Numbered from the stretch's first letter, positions 10,701-18,832 are shown. The stretch is DNA of 64,000 bases from Methylopumilus sp026399645 (GCF_965184065.1 NZ_OZ239098.1), one strand, 5' to 3'. Notes: generated by a model not told the origin, from the sequence alone. Numbers and translations are program-made.

Positions 10701-11546
10701 GAGTTTAATTGATGCATTAATTTTATCAATCACCGCATTGTTTATGCTTGCAGTTAAATTTAGATCACCAGTACCAGCATTAATTTTGATTGGGTAGTCG
10801 ACCCAGGGTGTATAAGCTGCCAGATTAATATTCCCAGCTTTAATTTTAACTTCAGAATCCCAGGAGTAAATATCTTCAATTTTTTTTGCATAAATATTTC
10901 CGCTAAGATCAATAAATTGATTGTCACTATTACCGACTCTAAAATTGAGATTAAATTTGTGTTTACCAATGAGATCGATAATAAAGTGTGTTTTATAACT
11001 AAGATTTAAATCTTTTAATGTGAGTGCTGGTGCTTTCCTATACTCATCATGCCAATCCACCTCGCCTTGTTCAATGGATACTTTTCTTTGATTAAGAAGC
11101 CAGTTTGTTAATTTATTATTTGACGGGCCATCAATGGGTATGCCACCAATAAAAATTTTATTAGTTGCATCTCGTCTCATAAGAAGTGTAGGCGCCTTCA
11201 ATTTTATTTCCGAAAGTGTTGGAGCTAAATAAAACGGACTTAACCATGAAAAGTCAGCGCTGATTTCTGCAAGTGCAAGTGTTGTATTATTTTGGCTGTC
11301 ATAAAATACAACTTCGTTTAAGGCAAGCTCTGGATTAATAAAATCCCATCGACCTTCAAGTGAATTTATTTTGATTGTTTGGCCCGTGGCCTCCGAAGCA
11401 AGAATTTCAATCCTTGATTTGTAGTTATTTAAGTTAGGCTTAATATAAAATTGAAATGTAAGGCTAGAGATAACGATAAAAAAAACGTAGGTAATGACGA
11501 GTGCAATACCTATTTTTTTTACGTAAGGAATTAATTTTTGTTTCAT
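7719..11546 (-). CDS. yhdP: YhdP family AsmA-like envelope protein
   Basis: 1275-residue protein with one N-terminal membrane anchor (about residues 13-35) and a very long periplasmic part rich in beta-strand repeats. The C-terminus (DLNLKVTPHISDSLSIAALAGGPLVGAVAFIAQKIL) carries the YhdP/AsmA-like signature. In E. coli YhdP, TamB and YdbH are bridge-like proteins for phospholipid transport from inner to outer membrane; the same role is inferred here. It heads the yhdP-nitrilase-tldD operon. The length is typical of the family. It lies 44 bases downstream of acs on the same strand and could be read through from it. Confidence 0.9.
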   Translation of the reverse strand: MKQKLIPYVKKIGIALVITYVFFIVISSLTFQFYIKPNLNNYKSRIEILASEATGQTIKINSLEGRWDFINPELALNEVVFYDSQNNTTLALAEISADFSWLSPFYLAPTLSEIKLKAPTLLMRRDATNKIFIGGIPIDGPSNNKLTNWLLNQRKVSIEQGEVDWHDEYRKAPALTLKDLNLSYKTHFIIDLIGKHKFNLNFRVGNSDNQFIDLSGNIYAKKIEDIYSWDSEVKIKAGNINLAAYTPWVDYPIKINAGTGDLNLTASINNAVIDKINASIKLTNFKTELNQANKNEVNFRNFSGNIIWYSSKKEHHVTFENLYLLTNNGINIENADSAITISSETNKPTAFSLQINKLQLDAANEILQTIPYFDDVKSKIDAIKPSGSLSMVDLKWVDDKSIALSLKAQFDKLSLKAFDDLPGFENLTGSIHLTDKDGSLKIKSTDVSLTYNKLFREELKFNDLHGDLKWTKNYLMFKNISFNNAFINGSINGSIKHSLEKGAYLDIQASIPFIDLKHAKTYYPKTIGTESLHWLDTSLLEGSLENTLVSIKGSSDDFPFVDAQNRADPNEGSFVVTTTGKNTLIEYGTGWPVIEKFDFNASVNAGTFELLSKKGQFLGNTIKELKTKIPAIAIEHPILNLQSTLDSPTREAIKFINNSPIKESVQHLFDEATGSGEGKLKVNIDIPMDNLDAITFKGNYQFLDSNLTNPAVGIPKIEKIKGLVTFDEKNVKTENLTGTMFGGNTNISLVADSSKAIKVKLNGKFTDKGIEEKLGTSFSKINGSANWEGLLEYKKPLLNIQLSSDLKGIEMSYPAPFNKARDKEEKFYFTKKQNNTKTDQIEFAYSNIVSSKITRIEKNNIMSIDKGYISINSNIKTSSQKGLYLNANLPYVNLDDLISIYSEGDSGSGLKIDKADIALKHADLFDRRFNNMKIEIAPVNASTKFKISSNETSGNLLWTEKDNKLTARLNGLKLPNEIKKISSTQSSSSQKVPNLDIKIDSLEVDGKKIGKLELVSMTSKQNINIQKFKIINDKNIFQAEGDWIDWNKNPISNINFSWKISNLGETLNFLGFPNFVKDGEADVSGQLRWPGNPFSFDKTKVDGSFNLDVRKGIVQKVEPGIGRLFGLLTLQSLPRRLSLDFRDLFGSGFVLDAMNVAVRVNNGIMKTSNFRMDGPAAEVFMSGEINIIKETQDLNLKVTPHISDSLSIAALAGGPLVGAVAFIAQKILKDPLNKVLTSEYRIIGTWEKPEEVNNSAADKIKTTIDNTKNLFNDKK

Positions 11547-11590
11547 TGGTCTTTCTTAAACTTAAACCACTTACGCTATTTTACTTTAAA

Positions 11591-13567
11591 TTATTGAATT
11601 GATTGTTTTAGTTGTTCAAGAATGGATGGGTTATCTAGGGTTGAAATATCAGATGTAATTTCTTCCCCTCTAGCAAGAGAGCGCAGGAGTCTGCGCATAA
11701 TTTTACCTGAGCGTGTTTTTGGCAAGTTATCTCCAAATCGAATATCGTCAGGCTTAGCAATAGGACCTATTTCTTTTCCAACCCAATCTCTGAGTTGATT
11801 AACAATTGCTTTTGCTTCTTCACCTTCAGGTCTTTTGCCTTTGAGTACCACGTAAGCTACGATAGATTCACCTTTAATTTCATGGGGCTTCCCAACCACT
11901 GCAGCTTCTGCCACTAGAGGATTTGAAACTAGTGAAGATTCAATTTCCATGGTACCAAGCCTATGACCCGAAACGCTTAATACATCGTCGATACGCCCCA
12001 TAATAGTGAAATACCCAGTCGTTTTGTCTCTGATAGCTCCATCACCTGCTAGGTAAACTTTTCCGCCTAGTTCTTGAGGGTAATAACTCTTCTTATAACG
12101 TTCAGGGTCACCCCAGATGGTTCGAATCATTGAAGGCCAGGGTTTCTTGATAACCAATAAACCGCCTGTACCCCACGGCACTTCATGCCCTGCTTCATCA
12201 ACAATTGCGGCATCAATACCAGGGAAGGGAAGTGTGCAAGAGCCTGGAACTAATGGCGTTGCACCAGGCAATGGTGTAATGACATGACCGCCTGTTTCTG
12301 TTTGCCAAAATGTATCTACAATAGGGCAGCGATGATGGCCAATTTTTTCGTAATACCACATCCACGCTTCGGGATTGATAGGCTCGCCTACTGAGCCCAA
12401 AAGACGAAGACTTGATAAATCGTAAGTATCAGGATTAGATTCTTTATTTAATTCAGATGCCTTGATAAGAGATCTGATTGCTGTAGGTGCTGTGTAAAAA
12501 ATACTAATATGATGCTTTTCTATCATCTGCCAAAAGCGACCTGCATGCGGAAAAGTTGGAATGCCTTCATAAATAAGTTGTGTAGACCCCATAGCAAGAG
12601 GACCATAAACCACATAGGTATGCCCTGTAATCCATCCTACGTCCGCCGTACACCAATAAATATCATCCCCTTTAATATCAAATGTCCATCTCATGGTGTT
12701 CATAGCATGAAGAAGATAACCTGCTGACGAGTGCTGGACGCCCTTGGGGGTTCCGGTTGAGCCTGACGTGTAGAGTAAAAACAGAGGATGTTCGGCATTA
12801 ACATATACCGGATCACAATCCGTCGATTGGTTTTTAATAAGCTCATGCCACCAAATTTCTTTAGCTTTTAACTCAATCACTTCTTTTGATTTCTTAAGCA
12901 CTATAGTGCTAATGACTGTTTCACAACCGCCCAAATTAAATGCTTCATCTACTGCAGATTTAAGGGGGAGTGTTTTACCGCCTCGAAATTGAATGTCTGC
13001 TGTAATGACGAGTTTAGCTTGAGCATCTTTAATGCGCTCTTGAATGCTTTTCCCAGAGAAACCACCAAATACGACAGAGTGTGTTAATCCAATTCTGGCG
13101 CAAGCAAGCATGGCGACAACTGCTTCAATACCCATGGGAAGATAAATAAGAACTCTATCACCCAGATCTAAATTGAATGTTTTAAGGCCATTTGAAAATT
13201 GACATACCTTTTGATAGAGCTCTTTGTATGAGACTTTGGTGATATCTCCATTGTCAGCTTCAAAAATAATTGCGATTTTATTAGGCTGAGTGATTAAATG
13301 CTTATCAAGGCAATTATATGAAACATTCAATTCACCATCTTCAAACCATTTATAAAAGGGGGCGTTAGAATCATTGAGCGTTTTAGTAAACGGTTTTTTC
13401 CAAATGATTAACTCGCGAGCAAGATCAGCCCAAAATTTCTCATAATTTTCATTGGCAGAAGTGCACAGTTTTTCGTAAGCAGCCATGCCAGATACATTGG
13501 CATGATCTACAAACGCTTGACCTGGATGAAATATTCTATGTTCGCTTGAGACTGACTCAATACTCAT
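11591..13567 (-). CDS. acs: Acetyl-CoA synthetase
   Basis: 658 residues, the normal length for AMP-forming acetate-CoA ligase. Seen in order: the N-terminal FHPGQAFVDHANVSGMAAYEKL region, the ATP loop LYTSGSTGTPKG, the acetate pocket and hinge region with DTFWQTETGGHVITPLPG, and the C-terminal PKTRSGKIMRRLLR with the lysine that Pat-type enzymes acetylate. It converts acetate, ATP and CoA to acetyl-CoA. In an obligate methylotroph this would recover acetate for biosynthesis rather than support growth. It is divergent from the MoxY-like kinase gene across 169 bases. The shared region suggests, but does not prove, control by that two-component system. Confidence 0.96.
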   Translation of the reverse strand: MSIESVSSEHRIFHPGQAFVDHANVSGMAAYEKLCTSANENYEKFWADLARELIIWKKPFTKTLNDSNAPFYKWFEDGELNVSYNCLDKHLITQPNKIAIIFEADNGDITKVSYKELYQKVCQFSNGLKTFNLDLGDRVLIYLPMGIEAVVAMLACARIGLTHSVVFGGFSGKSIQERIKDAQAKLVITADIQFRGGKTLPLKSAVDEAFNLGGCETVISTIVLKKSKEVIELKAKEIWWHELIKNQSTDCDPVYVNAEHPLFLLYTSGSTGTPKGVQHSSAGYLLHAMNTMRWTFDIKGDDIYWCTADVGWITGHTYVVYGPLAMGSTQLIYEGIPTFPHAGRFWQMIEKHHISIFYTAPTAIRSLIKASELNKESNPDTYDLSSLRLLGSVGEPINPEAWMWYYEKIGHHRCPIVDTFWQTETGGHVITPLPGATPLVPGSCTLPFPGIDAAIVDEAGHEVPWGTGGLLVIKKPWPSMIRTIWGDPERYKKSYYPQELGGKVYLAGDGAIRDKTTGYFTIMGRIDDVLSVSGHRLGTMEIESSLVSNPLVAEAAVVGKPHEIKGESIVAYVVLKGKRPEGEEAKAIVNQLRDWVGKEIGPIAKPDDIRFGDNLPKTRSGKIMRRLLRSLARGEEITSDISTLDNPSILEQLKQSIQ

Positions 13568-13736
13568 GAGGTTTAACTTTAAATTTAACTTAAAAAATTA
13601 AATCTATTATTAGTAGTAATTTATTTTATGTAAAGCGAAAAAATGACACTTCAATTATTTTCATTATTTAACGCTTGTGAGCTAGGCTTTATGTGTGGTA
13701 AAAGTCATCCATTACAATGATTATTAACAGTACATT
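13568..13736. promoter_or_regulatory. Divergent control region between acs and the MoxY-like gene
   Basis: 169 bases, strongly AT-rich, holding the promoters of both divergent genes. A TACAAT hexamer at 13713-13718 could be the -10 of the kinase gene, about 18 bases ahead of its ATG. No convincing -35 is visible, which would suit an activator-dependent promoter. No open frame of note and no clear terminator was seen. Confidence 0.4.
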
Positions 13737-15446
13737 ATGAATTTAAGAGTCAGATTAAATCTTTTAATTACAGCCATCTTGCTGATCTTTTTTGTTTCAA
13801 TGGGTTACACCATAATGAAGGGATCAAAAGAATCTATTCAAGAAGGTGTAGAGTCAGCCAATCGCGTGACAATGCAGCTATTAGATACAGTTATTATAAG
13901 TTCTTCTCAAAATCCAGAATGGGGCTATACTCATGATGTCTTAAAGAGATTTTTAGAAGAGCTAGGCCATGTTAGAAGCAGCAATATTAATTTATACACG
14001 CTTCAAGGTGAACTTCTCTACGCCTCCCCCCCTTCCAAATATCGTATAAATGATCCTCCACCTCCCAAATGGTTTGAAACTTCTCTAACACCTAAAGAAG
14101 TTATAGATACTAGAGTAATAAGATTTGGTAAGCTTATTGTGAAAACAAATCCCACCGGTGCCATAAAAGAATCTTGGGCCAAGATGAACCACTTCTTCTT
14201 GATCGCTTGTGTATTTTTTGTATTATTAAATATCGTGGTGTATTGGATGCTTGGTTTCTGGTTACGACCCCTTGAACCTATGGTTGAGGCAATTACCAAA
14301 ATGGGTGAAGGTGATTTCGAAGCGAGACTTCCTAATTTTAACTTACCTGAATTTGCAGTCATAGCAGAGAATTTCAATCGCATGGGCGATTCACTCCAAT
14401 CCAAGATTCGCGAGAATCAAAGGCTCGCATTAATTGCGCAACAAACTGCAGATGCTATTGTTATTCACGATCTTCAATCTAAAATTTCCTTTTGGAATGC
14501 TTCAGCTGAAAAAATATTTGGGTATTCTCCAAAAGAAATATTAGGGAAATCTGCTTATGTGCTTGCATCTAAAGCACATGAAAATGAATTAAGAAAAAGC
14601 TTTCAATTTATTCATACAGGAAAAAATATCCACAATATAGAAACGCAAAGAATTAAAAAAAATAGAGAAGTAGTGGATGTCGCCATATCATTTTCGCCAC
14701 TTATAGATCCGATTACGAATGAAATTATTGGTGACATATGCAGCATGAGAGATATTAGTGAAAAGAAAATTGCAGAAGAGTCAAAATTGAAACTTGAAGA
14801 AAATAGAAAATTCACTCAATTAATTCAAAGTCATATTGAAGATGAAAGAAGAAGTTTGGCAAGAGAGCTTCACGATGAATTAGGTCAGTATGTATCCGCC
14901 ATTAAGATATTTGCTTCTAACATTTCTAATAAGGCTAAAAAAATATCACCTGAAATTGAAAAAAATGCAGACTCTGTTATTTCTGCTGCGAATCAGATAT
15001 ATGATGGGATGCATAGCATTATTAAGCAATTAAGGCCGGGTGCGCTGGATAACCTCGGTTTATCAGAAACGCTAAAAGACACTGTAAATACTTGGCAAAA
15101 ACAATATGAACATTTAAAAATTCATTTGTTGATTAAAGGCGACCTGAATCACCTTAATGAAACTTTAAATATTAATTTTTATCGAATTATTCAGGAAGCT
15201 ATGAATAATGCTTTAAAACATTCGCAAGCTAAAACGATTAAAATTAATTTGGTTTTAAATAAAAAAGGATTTTTGGAATTAAACTTCAGTGATGATGGTC
15301 AAGGTATGGACCTTAAAAAAATTGATCAAACCAAAAATTTTGGCATTCTGGGCATGCAAGAGCGCATTCAATCTTTGAATGGTTCGTTTGAATTAATTTC
15401 TAAAAAGAATCAGGGTACGCAGATTTTAATCTCAGTGCCCATTTAA
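13737..15446 (+). CDS. MoxY-like sensor histidine kinase (HAMP, PAS, HisKA_3)
   Basis: 569-residue membrane kinase of the NarL-partner class. TM1 spans about residues 8-28 and TM2 about 150-174, with an approximately 120-residue periplasmic part resembling the LapD/MoxY N-terminal domain. A HAMP domain (FWLRPLEPMVEAITKMGEGDFEARL) follows, then a PAS domain at about 232-345, a HisKA_3 dimerisation region with phospho-acceptor H379 in LARELHDELGQYVSAI, and a C-terminal HATPase (EAMNNALKHS N box, DDGQGM, FGILGMQERI). In methylotrophs MoxY/MxaY signals for methanol dehydrogenase expression; that role here is inferred from domain order and host. Its regulator follows 12 bases later. Confidence 0.85.
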   Translation: MNLRVRLNLLITAILLIFFVSMGYTIMKGSKESIQEGVESANRVTMQLLDTVIISSSQNPEWGYTHDVLKRFLEELGHVRSSNINLYTLQGELLYASPPSKYRINDPPPPKWFETSLTPKEVIDTRVIRFGKLIVKTNPTGAIKESWAKMNHFFLIACVFFVLLNIVVYWMLGFWLRPLEPMVEAITKMGEGDFEARLPNFNLPEFAVIAENFNRMGDSLQSKIRENQRLALIAQQTADAIVIHDLQSKISFWNASAEKIFGYSPKEILGKSAYVLASKAHENELRKSFQFIHTGKNIHNIETQRIKKNREVVDVAISFSPLIDPITNEIIGDICSMRDISEKKIAEESKLKLEENRKFTQLIQSHIEDERRSLARELHDELGQYVSAIKIFASNISNKAKKISPEIEKNADSVISAANQIYDGMHSIIKQLRPGALDNLGLSETLKDTVNTWQKQYEHLKIHLLIKGDLNHLNETLNINFYRIIQEAMNNALKHSQAKTIKINLVLNKKGFLELNFSDDGQGMDLKKIDQTKNFGILGMQERIQSLNGSFELISKKNQGTQILISVPI

Positions 15447-15458
15447 AAAGGATATAGA

Positions 15459-16097
15459 TTGAGTCAAATTAAGATATTACTTGTTGACGATCATGCTGTA
15501 GTTCGCATGGGCTTTAAGATGCTTATCGAAGCCGAAGATGATATTACAGTCATCGGTGAAGCTGAAAGTGGAGAAGGTGCTATTAAATTGTTTCAAGAAT
15601 TGAAACCTGACATTATTGTTATGGATATCACAATGCCTGGTATCGGTGGAATAGAGGCTATTGATCGCATTATGGCGAAAGATAAAAATACCAAAATCCT
15701 TGTTTTATCAGCTCATGAAGACTCGGTACATCCTAAGCGAGTGCTTAATGCAGGCGCGATGGGCTATTTAACAAAAAGAAGTGCTGCAGAAGAGTTGATC
15801 AAAGCAATTAAATCTATTCATCAAGGAAAGCGTTATCTAGAGCCTAGTATTGCCCAACAAATGGCCATTACTCAGCTATCAGGAGAAACAAATCCAATTG
15901 AAATTCTTTCAGACCGAGAATTTGAAGTCTTTATAGCATTAGCTAAAGGCAAAAGTACAAATGACATTGCAGATACACTATGCCTCAGTCCGAGAACAGT
16001 TGGTACGCATTTATATAATATTAAGCAAAAGTTAAATGCAAATAATTCAGCAGAGATTGCTTTAATTGCTATTCGCTGCGGCTTAATTAATCCTTGA
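15459..16097 (+). CDS. NarL/FixJ-family response regulator (MoxX-like)
   Basis: 212 residues. The receiver domain has the acidic pair D10/D11, phospho-acceptor D56 in IIVMDITMPGIGG, and the conserved lysine in GYLTKRSAAEEL. A LuxR-type helix-turn-helix follows (LSDREFEVFIALAKGKSTNDIADTLCLSPRTVGTHLYNIKQKL). It starts at a TTG preceded by AAAAGGA, 12 bases after the kinase gene, so the two form one operon. By analogy with MoxX/MxaX it would activate methanol oxidation genes, which are not in this window; acs, just upstream and divergent, is another possible target. Its 3' end overlaps the convergent exporter gene by 15 bases. Confidence 0.88.
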   Translation: MSQIKILLVDDHAVVRMGFKMLIEAEDDITVIGEAESGEGAIKLFQELKPDIIVMDITMPGIGGIEAIDRIMAKDKNTKILVLSAHEDSVHPKRVLNAGAMGYLTKRSAAEELIKAIKSIHQGKRYLEPSIAQQMAITQLSGETNPIEILSDREFEVFIALAKGKSTNDIADTLCLSPRTVGTHLYNIKQKLNANNSAEIALIAIRCGLINP

Positions 16098-16946
16098 TTT
16101 TAAGCTAATATTTGACGCGATAGCGCCACTTATAATAATCATAATTGCGCCCAATATATCCTCAACCCTCATCGTCTCGTTAAAATATAGAAGACTAATA
16201 ATGCCTGAAAAAACAATTGCTAGATAAGATAGGGTGGCTATAACAAGAGGCTTGCCAAGCCTATATGCGCGTGTCATTGCAATTTGAGCTATGGTGGCTG
16301 ACAAGCCAAGTGGAATCAGTATCCACATATCGTTCCATACCAACTTTTGATAATCGGTAAAGCTAATCCACAATCCTGCGCCTATTGAAGATATAAGTGT
16401 GAAGTAAAAGACAGTTCGCCAATCAGGTTCATTAAGTTTGCTGAGTTGTATGACGTGAATGTAAGCCATAGCTGCACCAATACCCGAAACTAATCCAATT
16501 AAACCTGCAAACCAACTTTGCCATTCGCCGTGTGGATCAAGAATTAATAAAGCGCCAAAAAAGCCCACAATTGTGCATAGTAAAATAGATTTTTTTATTT
16601 TTTGATGTGAGATGAAAGGCAAGAAAAATCCAAGAAATATAGGTGAGGTGTAATTGAGGGTCATGGCAGAACCTAAATTGAGATTTGCGATAGCATAAAA
16701 GAAAAAAGCTAAAGACAAAAAGCCCACAACACCGCGATCAATCTGTTTTCTAAGGTGTGGTGTTTTAATCTCTTTTTGACTTATAACAATGTAAATAAAA
16801 AGAAATAATAAGCTTATAAATGAACGGTAAAACACTAGTTCAACACTAGAAAAACGTGAAGCACCAAGTTTTACAAACGATCCCATAAGGGAAAAAAAGA
16901 AGGTCGCTACGATGATCCATAGCATGCCTTTTTTTTGATCTGTCAT
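16083..16946 (-). CDS. EamA/DMT-family transporter
   Basis: About 287 residues from the ATG at 16946, with ten predicted membrane helices in two five-helix halves, the drug/metabolite transporter pattern. The N-terminus reads MTDQKKGMLWIIVATFFFSL and the second repeat includes GLSATIAQIAMTRAYRLGKP, typical of EamA domains. The chosen ATG overlaps the TGA of the upstream Rieske gene (ATGA); the frame remains open 30 bases further upstream. It probably exports or imports a small metabolite; the substrate is unknown. Coupling to an oxygenase suggests the transporter moves that enzyme's substrate or product, which is only inference. Confidence 0.85.
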   Translation of the reverse strand: MTDQKKGMLWIIVATFFFSLMGSFVKLGASRFSSVELVFYRSFISLLFLFIYIVISQKEIKTPHLRKQIDRGVVGFLSLAFFFYAIANLNLGSAMTLNYTSPIFLGFFLPFISHQKIKKSILLCTIVGFFGALLILDPHGEWQSWFAGLIGLVSGIGAAMAYIHVIQLSKLNEPDWRTVFYFTLISSIGAGLWISFTDYQKLVWNDMWILIPLGLSATIAQIAMTRAYRLGKPLVIATLSYLAIVFSGIISLLYFNETMRVEDILGAIMIIISGAIASNISLKSRIN

Positions 16947-18061
16947 AAGTGGGAAGACATTTCTGTTTGATACCATTGATGAAAATGTTTTAAACCATCT
17001 TCCAATGGCTCGTGATAAGGGCCCATATCTTCTTGTTTGTTTTTGAAAAGTGAACGCCGTCCTTCATGCATCTTTTCACAAATAATTTTATCTTCAAGAG
17101 CAGTTTCGTTATAGGCGGCTTGTTGCGCAGCAATATAGTCTTGATCAAAAAGAATGGTTTCTTCTAGGTAATAAAACTCAATAATATTTCTGCAATGATT
17201 AACGTCATCGGGAATGAGGTGGGAAACGACGATAACATTTGGATACCATTCGATCATAAAGAAAGGATAGATTGTCAGCCAAATTGCACCAAATTGTGGT
17301 TTTGAATGGCCGCTTTGTTCATAAATTTTGGATTTCCAAAGATCATAGACTTCAGAGCTTTGTGATTGATTTTTTTCCCTAAAAGGCACTTTTTGAATAG
17401 ATGAAAATGCTTTAAATTCCCATGATAAATCATCACAATCCACGATGTTATTAAGACCTGGGTGAAATGCCCAAACATGATAGTCCTCAAGATAAACCTC
17501 AATAAATGTTTTCCAATTAAAATCGTAATGATCAATTTTGACGCTATGTAGTTTGTAATCATCAAAATTTAATAATTGATTTAATTGTTTAAACTCCATT
17601 GCATCTTTGATATTTATCGATGACTGTTTATGTGTTTGTTTAAAAATGAGGTTATGGATTTCTTCTACTGGAAATGACTCCAAATTTAAACATGGATTTT
17701 CCTTAAAGTAGGGCGCACCTTCTAATGTGCCATCAAGACTGTAAGTCCAGCGATGAAGCGGACAGACAATATGGGAAGCCGAGCCTTGATTTTCGAGCAT
17801 CAGTGCTTGCCTATGACGACAGACGTTACTTAATACGTTAATTTTTCCGTTGTTATTTACAAGAACTGCTGATTTATTAAGCGCTTCTAAAACATGGTAA
17901 TTACCCTGCTGAGGCGCCATTAGGCGATGCCCTAAATATTTTGGATATTTATCGAAAATTGCTTTTTTTTCTATCTCAAAAATAGAAGGATCAATATAGC
18001 TATGAACAGGTAATTGACTAAAAATCTTAGCTTGGGAATCAACCGTCTTGAGTGTCAACAT
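16943..18061 (-). CDS. Rieske non-heme iron oxygenase, alpha-subunit type
   Basis: 372 residues. The Rieske 2Fe-2S site is C81-x-H83 and C100-x2-H103 (CRH ... CPLH). The catalytic domain has the mononuclear iron motif EDYHVWAFH with H195 and H200 and the bridging D193. A third ligand is likely the aspartate in ALEDKIICEKMHEG. This is the architecture of aromatic-ring-hydroxylating and quaternary-amine oxygenases. No reductase or beta subunit gene is nearby, so electrons must come from an unlinked partner. The substrate is unknown. It is coupled by an ATGA overlap to an EamA transporter. Start at ATG 18061; it diverges from the small membrane peptide gene. Confidence 0.87.
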   Translation of the reverse strand: MLTLKTVDSQAKIFSQLPVHSYIDPSIFEIEKKAIFDKYPKYLGHRLMAPQQGNYHVLEALNKSAVLVNNNGKINVLSNVCRHRQALMLENQGSASHIVCPLHRWTYSLDGTLEGAPYFKENPCLNLESFPVEEIHNLIFKQTHKQSSINIKDAMEFKQLNQLLNFDDYKLHSVKIDHYDFNWKTFIEVYLEDYHVWAFHPGLNNIVDCDDLSWEFKAFSSIQKVPFREKNQSQSSEVYDLWKSKIYEQSGHSKPQFGAIWLTIYPFFMIEWYPNVIVVSHLIPDDVNHCRNIIEFYYLEETILFDQDYIAAQQAAYNETALEDKIICEKMHEGRRSLFKNKQEDMGPYHEPLEDGLKHFHQWYQTEMSSHL

Positions 18062-18162
18062 ACGAGATTATTAAGTATTAGGAAATGATTTTTAAAAACT
18101 AGGGCAATTTTGCCTTAAATCGGTTTTTTTGCAAACTTAATTCGCCTTTTAACCGCGCTATC

Positions 18163-18191
18163 TTGCTTAAATCGGGTATTTAAGCTACTCT
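18163..18191 (+). promoter_or_regulatory. Candidate promoter with embedded 8+8 inverted repeat
   Basis: GCTTAAAT at 18165-18172 and ATTTAAGC at 18178-18185 form a perfect inverted repeat around CGGGT. It overlaps a weak -35 (TTGCTT, 18163-18168) and fills the 17-base spacer to a weak -10 (TACTCT, 18186-18191). The word CTTAAATCGG also occurs at 18114-18123, 52 bases upstream. This arrangement would suit a repressor operator. It could instead be a hairpin in a longer 5' untranslated region. Motif evidence only. Confidence 0.35.
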
Positions 18192-18233
18192 CATCCTTTG
18201 AATATTTATGTATTTTTTTGGAGGAGTTTTTAG

Positions 18234-18329
18234 ATGAAAAATCCACTTGATTCAATTTTAGGAACAATCATTTCAGGCTTGGTTCTAACGCTAGTACTTT
18301 ACGTTTTTCTTAAAAACTTTATTTTGTAG
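18234..18329 (+). CDS. 31-residue single-span membrane peptide
   Basis: A short frame preceded by a strong ribosome-binding site, GGAGGAG at 18220-18226, 7 bases before the ATG. The product has a short polar start (MKNPLDS), one hydrophobic helix (about residues 8-26) and a KNFIL end, so it should be a one-span membrane peptide. Its stop codon TAG lies inside the TAGGAG ribosome-binding site of the next gene, 11 bases before that gene's ATG, which implies translational coupling. I do not recognise it. The placement recalls small accessory subunits of membrane redox enzymes (CydX-like, cbb3 CcoQ-like), but that is only analogy. Ribosome-binding site, spacing and coupling make it a credible gene despite its size. 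Confidence 0.7.
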   Translation: MKNPLDSILGTIISGLVLTLVLYVFLKNFIL

Positions 18330-18340
18330 GAGTTTAAATA

Positions 18341-18832
18341 ATGGAATTTATACCTGGACTTGCTAGATGGCTTCATTTTGTGGCCGGTATCACATGGATT
18401 GGTTTACTTTACTACTTTAACTTAGTGCAAATTCCTGCATTAAAAGATGCGGCTGCAGATGGTTCAGCGGGCGGTATTACAAAGCATGTTGCACCTCGCG
18501 CTCTTTTATGGTTCAGATGGGCTGCTGTAGCAACTTGGTTAGCAGGTGCTGCAATGTTACAAGAAAATTTTATTAGTACATTTACATTACAAACTGGATA
18601 CGAAGGTATTGGCATCGGCTCTTGGTTAGGCACGATCATGTTATTTAATGTATGGGTTTTAATTTGGCCAAACCAACAAAAGATTTTAGGTATGGTTCAA
18701 GCTTCAGATGATGAAAAAGCTAAAGCACGCAGAGTAGCTTTTCTAGCATCAAGAACTAACTTAATGCTCTCTCTTCCAATGCTTTTCTTTATGGCGAATG
18801 GATTGAGTCATCGCGCATTAATCGGTCTTTAA
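18341..18832 (+). CDS. PuuD N-terminal-like membrane protein
   Basis: 163 residues with four predicted membrane helices (about 8-29, 56-74, 90-110 and 138-156). The sequence ARWLHFVAGITWIGLLYYFN, with H12, and the FNVWVLIWPNQ segment match the membrane domain found at the N-terminus of the urate hydroxylase PuuD family. Full PuuD proteins carry an additional C-terminal cytochrome c domain, which is absent here. No other urate pathway gene is in the window, so urate oxidation is doubtful. Conserved histidines (H12, H49) could be heme ligands. It forms a two-gene unit with the 31-residue peptide and is followed at once by a strong terminator. Confidence 0.75.
   Translation: MEFIPGLARWLHFVAGITWIGLLYYFNLVQIPALKDAAADGSAGGITKHVAPRALLWFRWAAVATWLAGAAMLQENFISTFTLQTGYEGIGIGSWLGTIMLFNVWVLIWPNQQKILGMVQASDDEKAKARRVAFLASRTNLMLSLPMLFFMANGLSHRALIGL

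Noticed and set aside
14018..14404. 128-codon open frame on the minus strand
   Set aside because: It is antisense to the MoxY-like kinase, whose conserved domains cover the same bases.
18341..18832. Calling the PuuD-like protein a urate hydroxylase
   Set aside because: Only the membrane half of the family is present, without cytochrome c and without any purine catabolism gene nearby.
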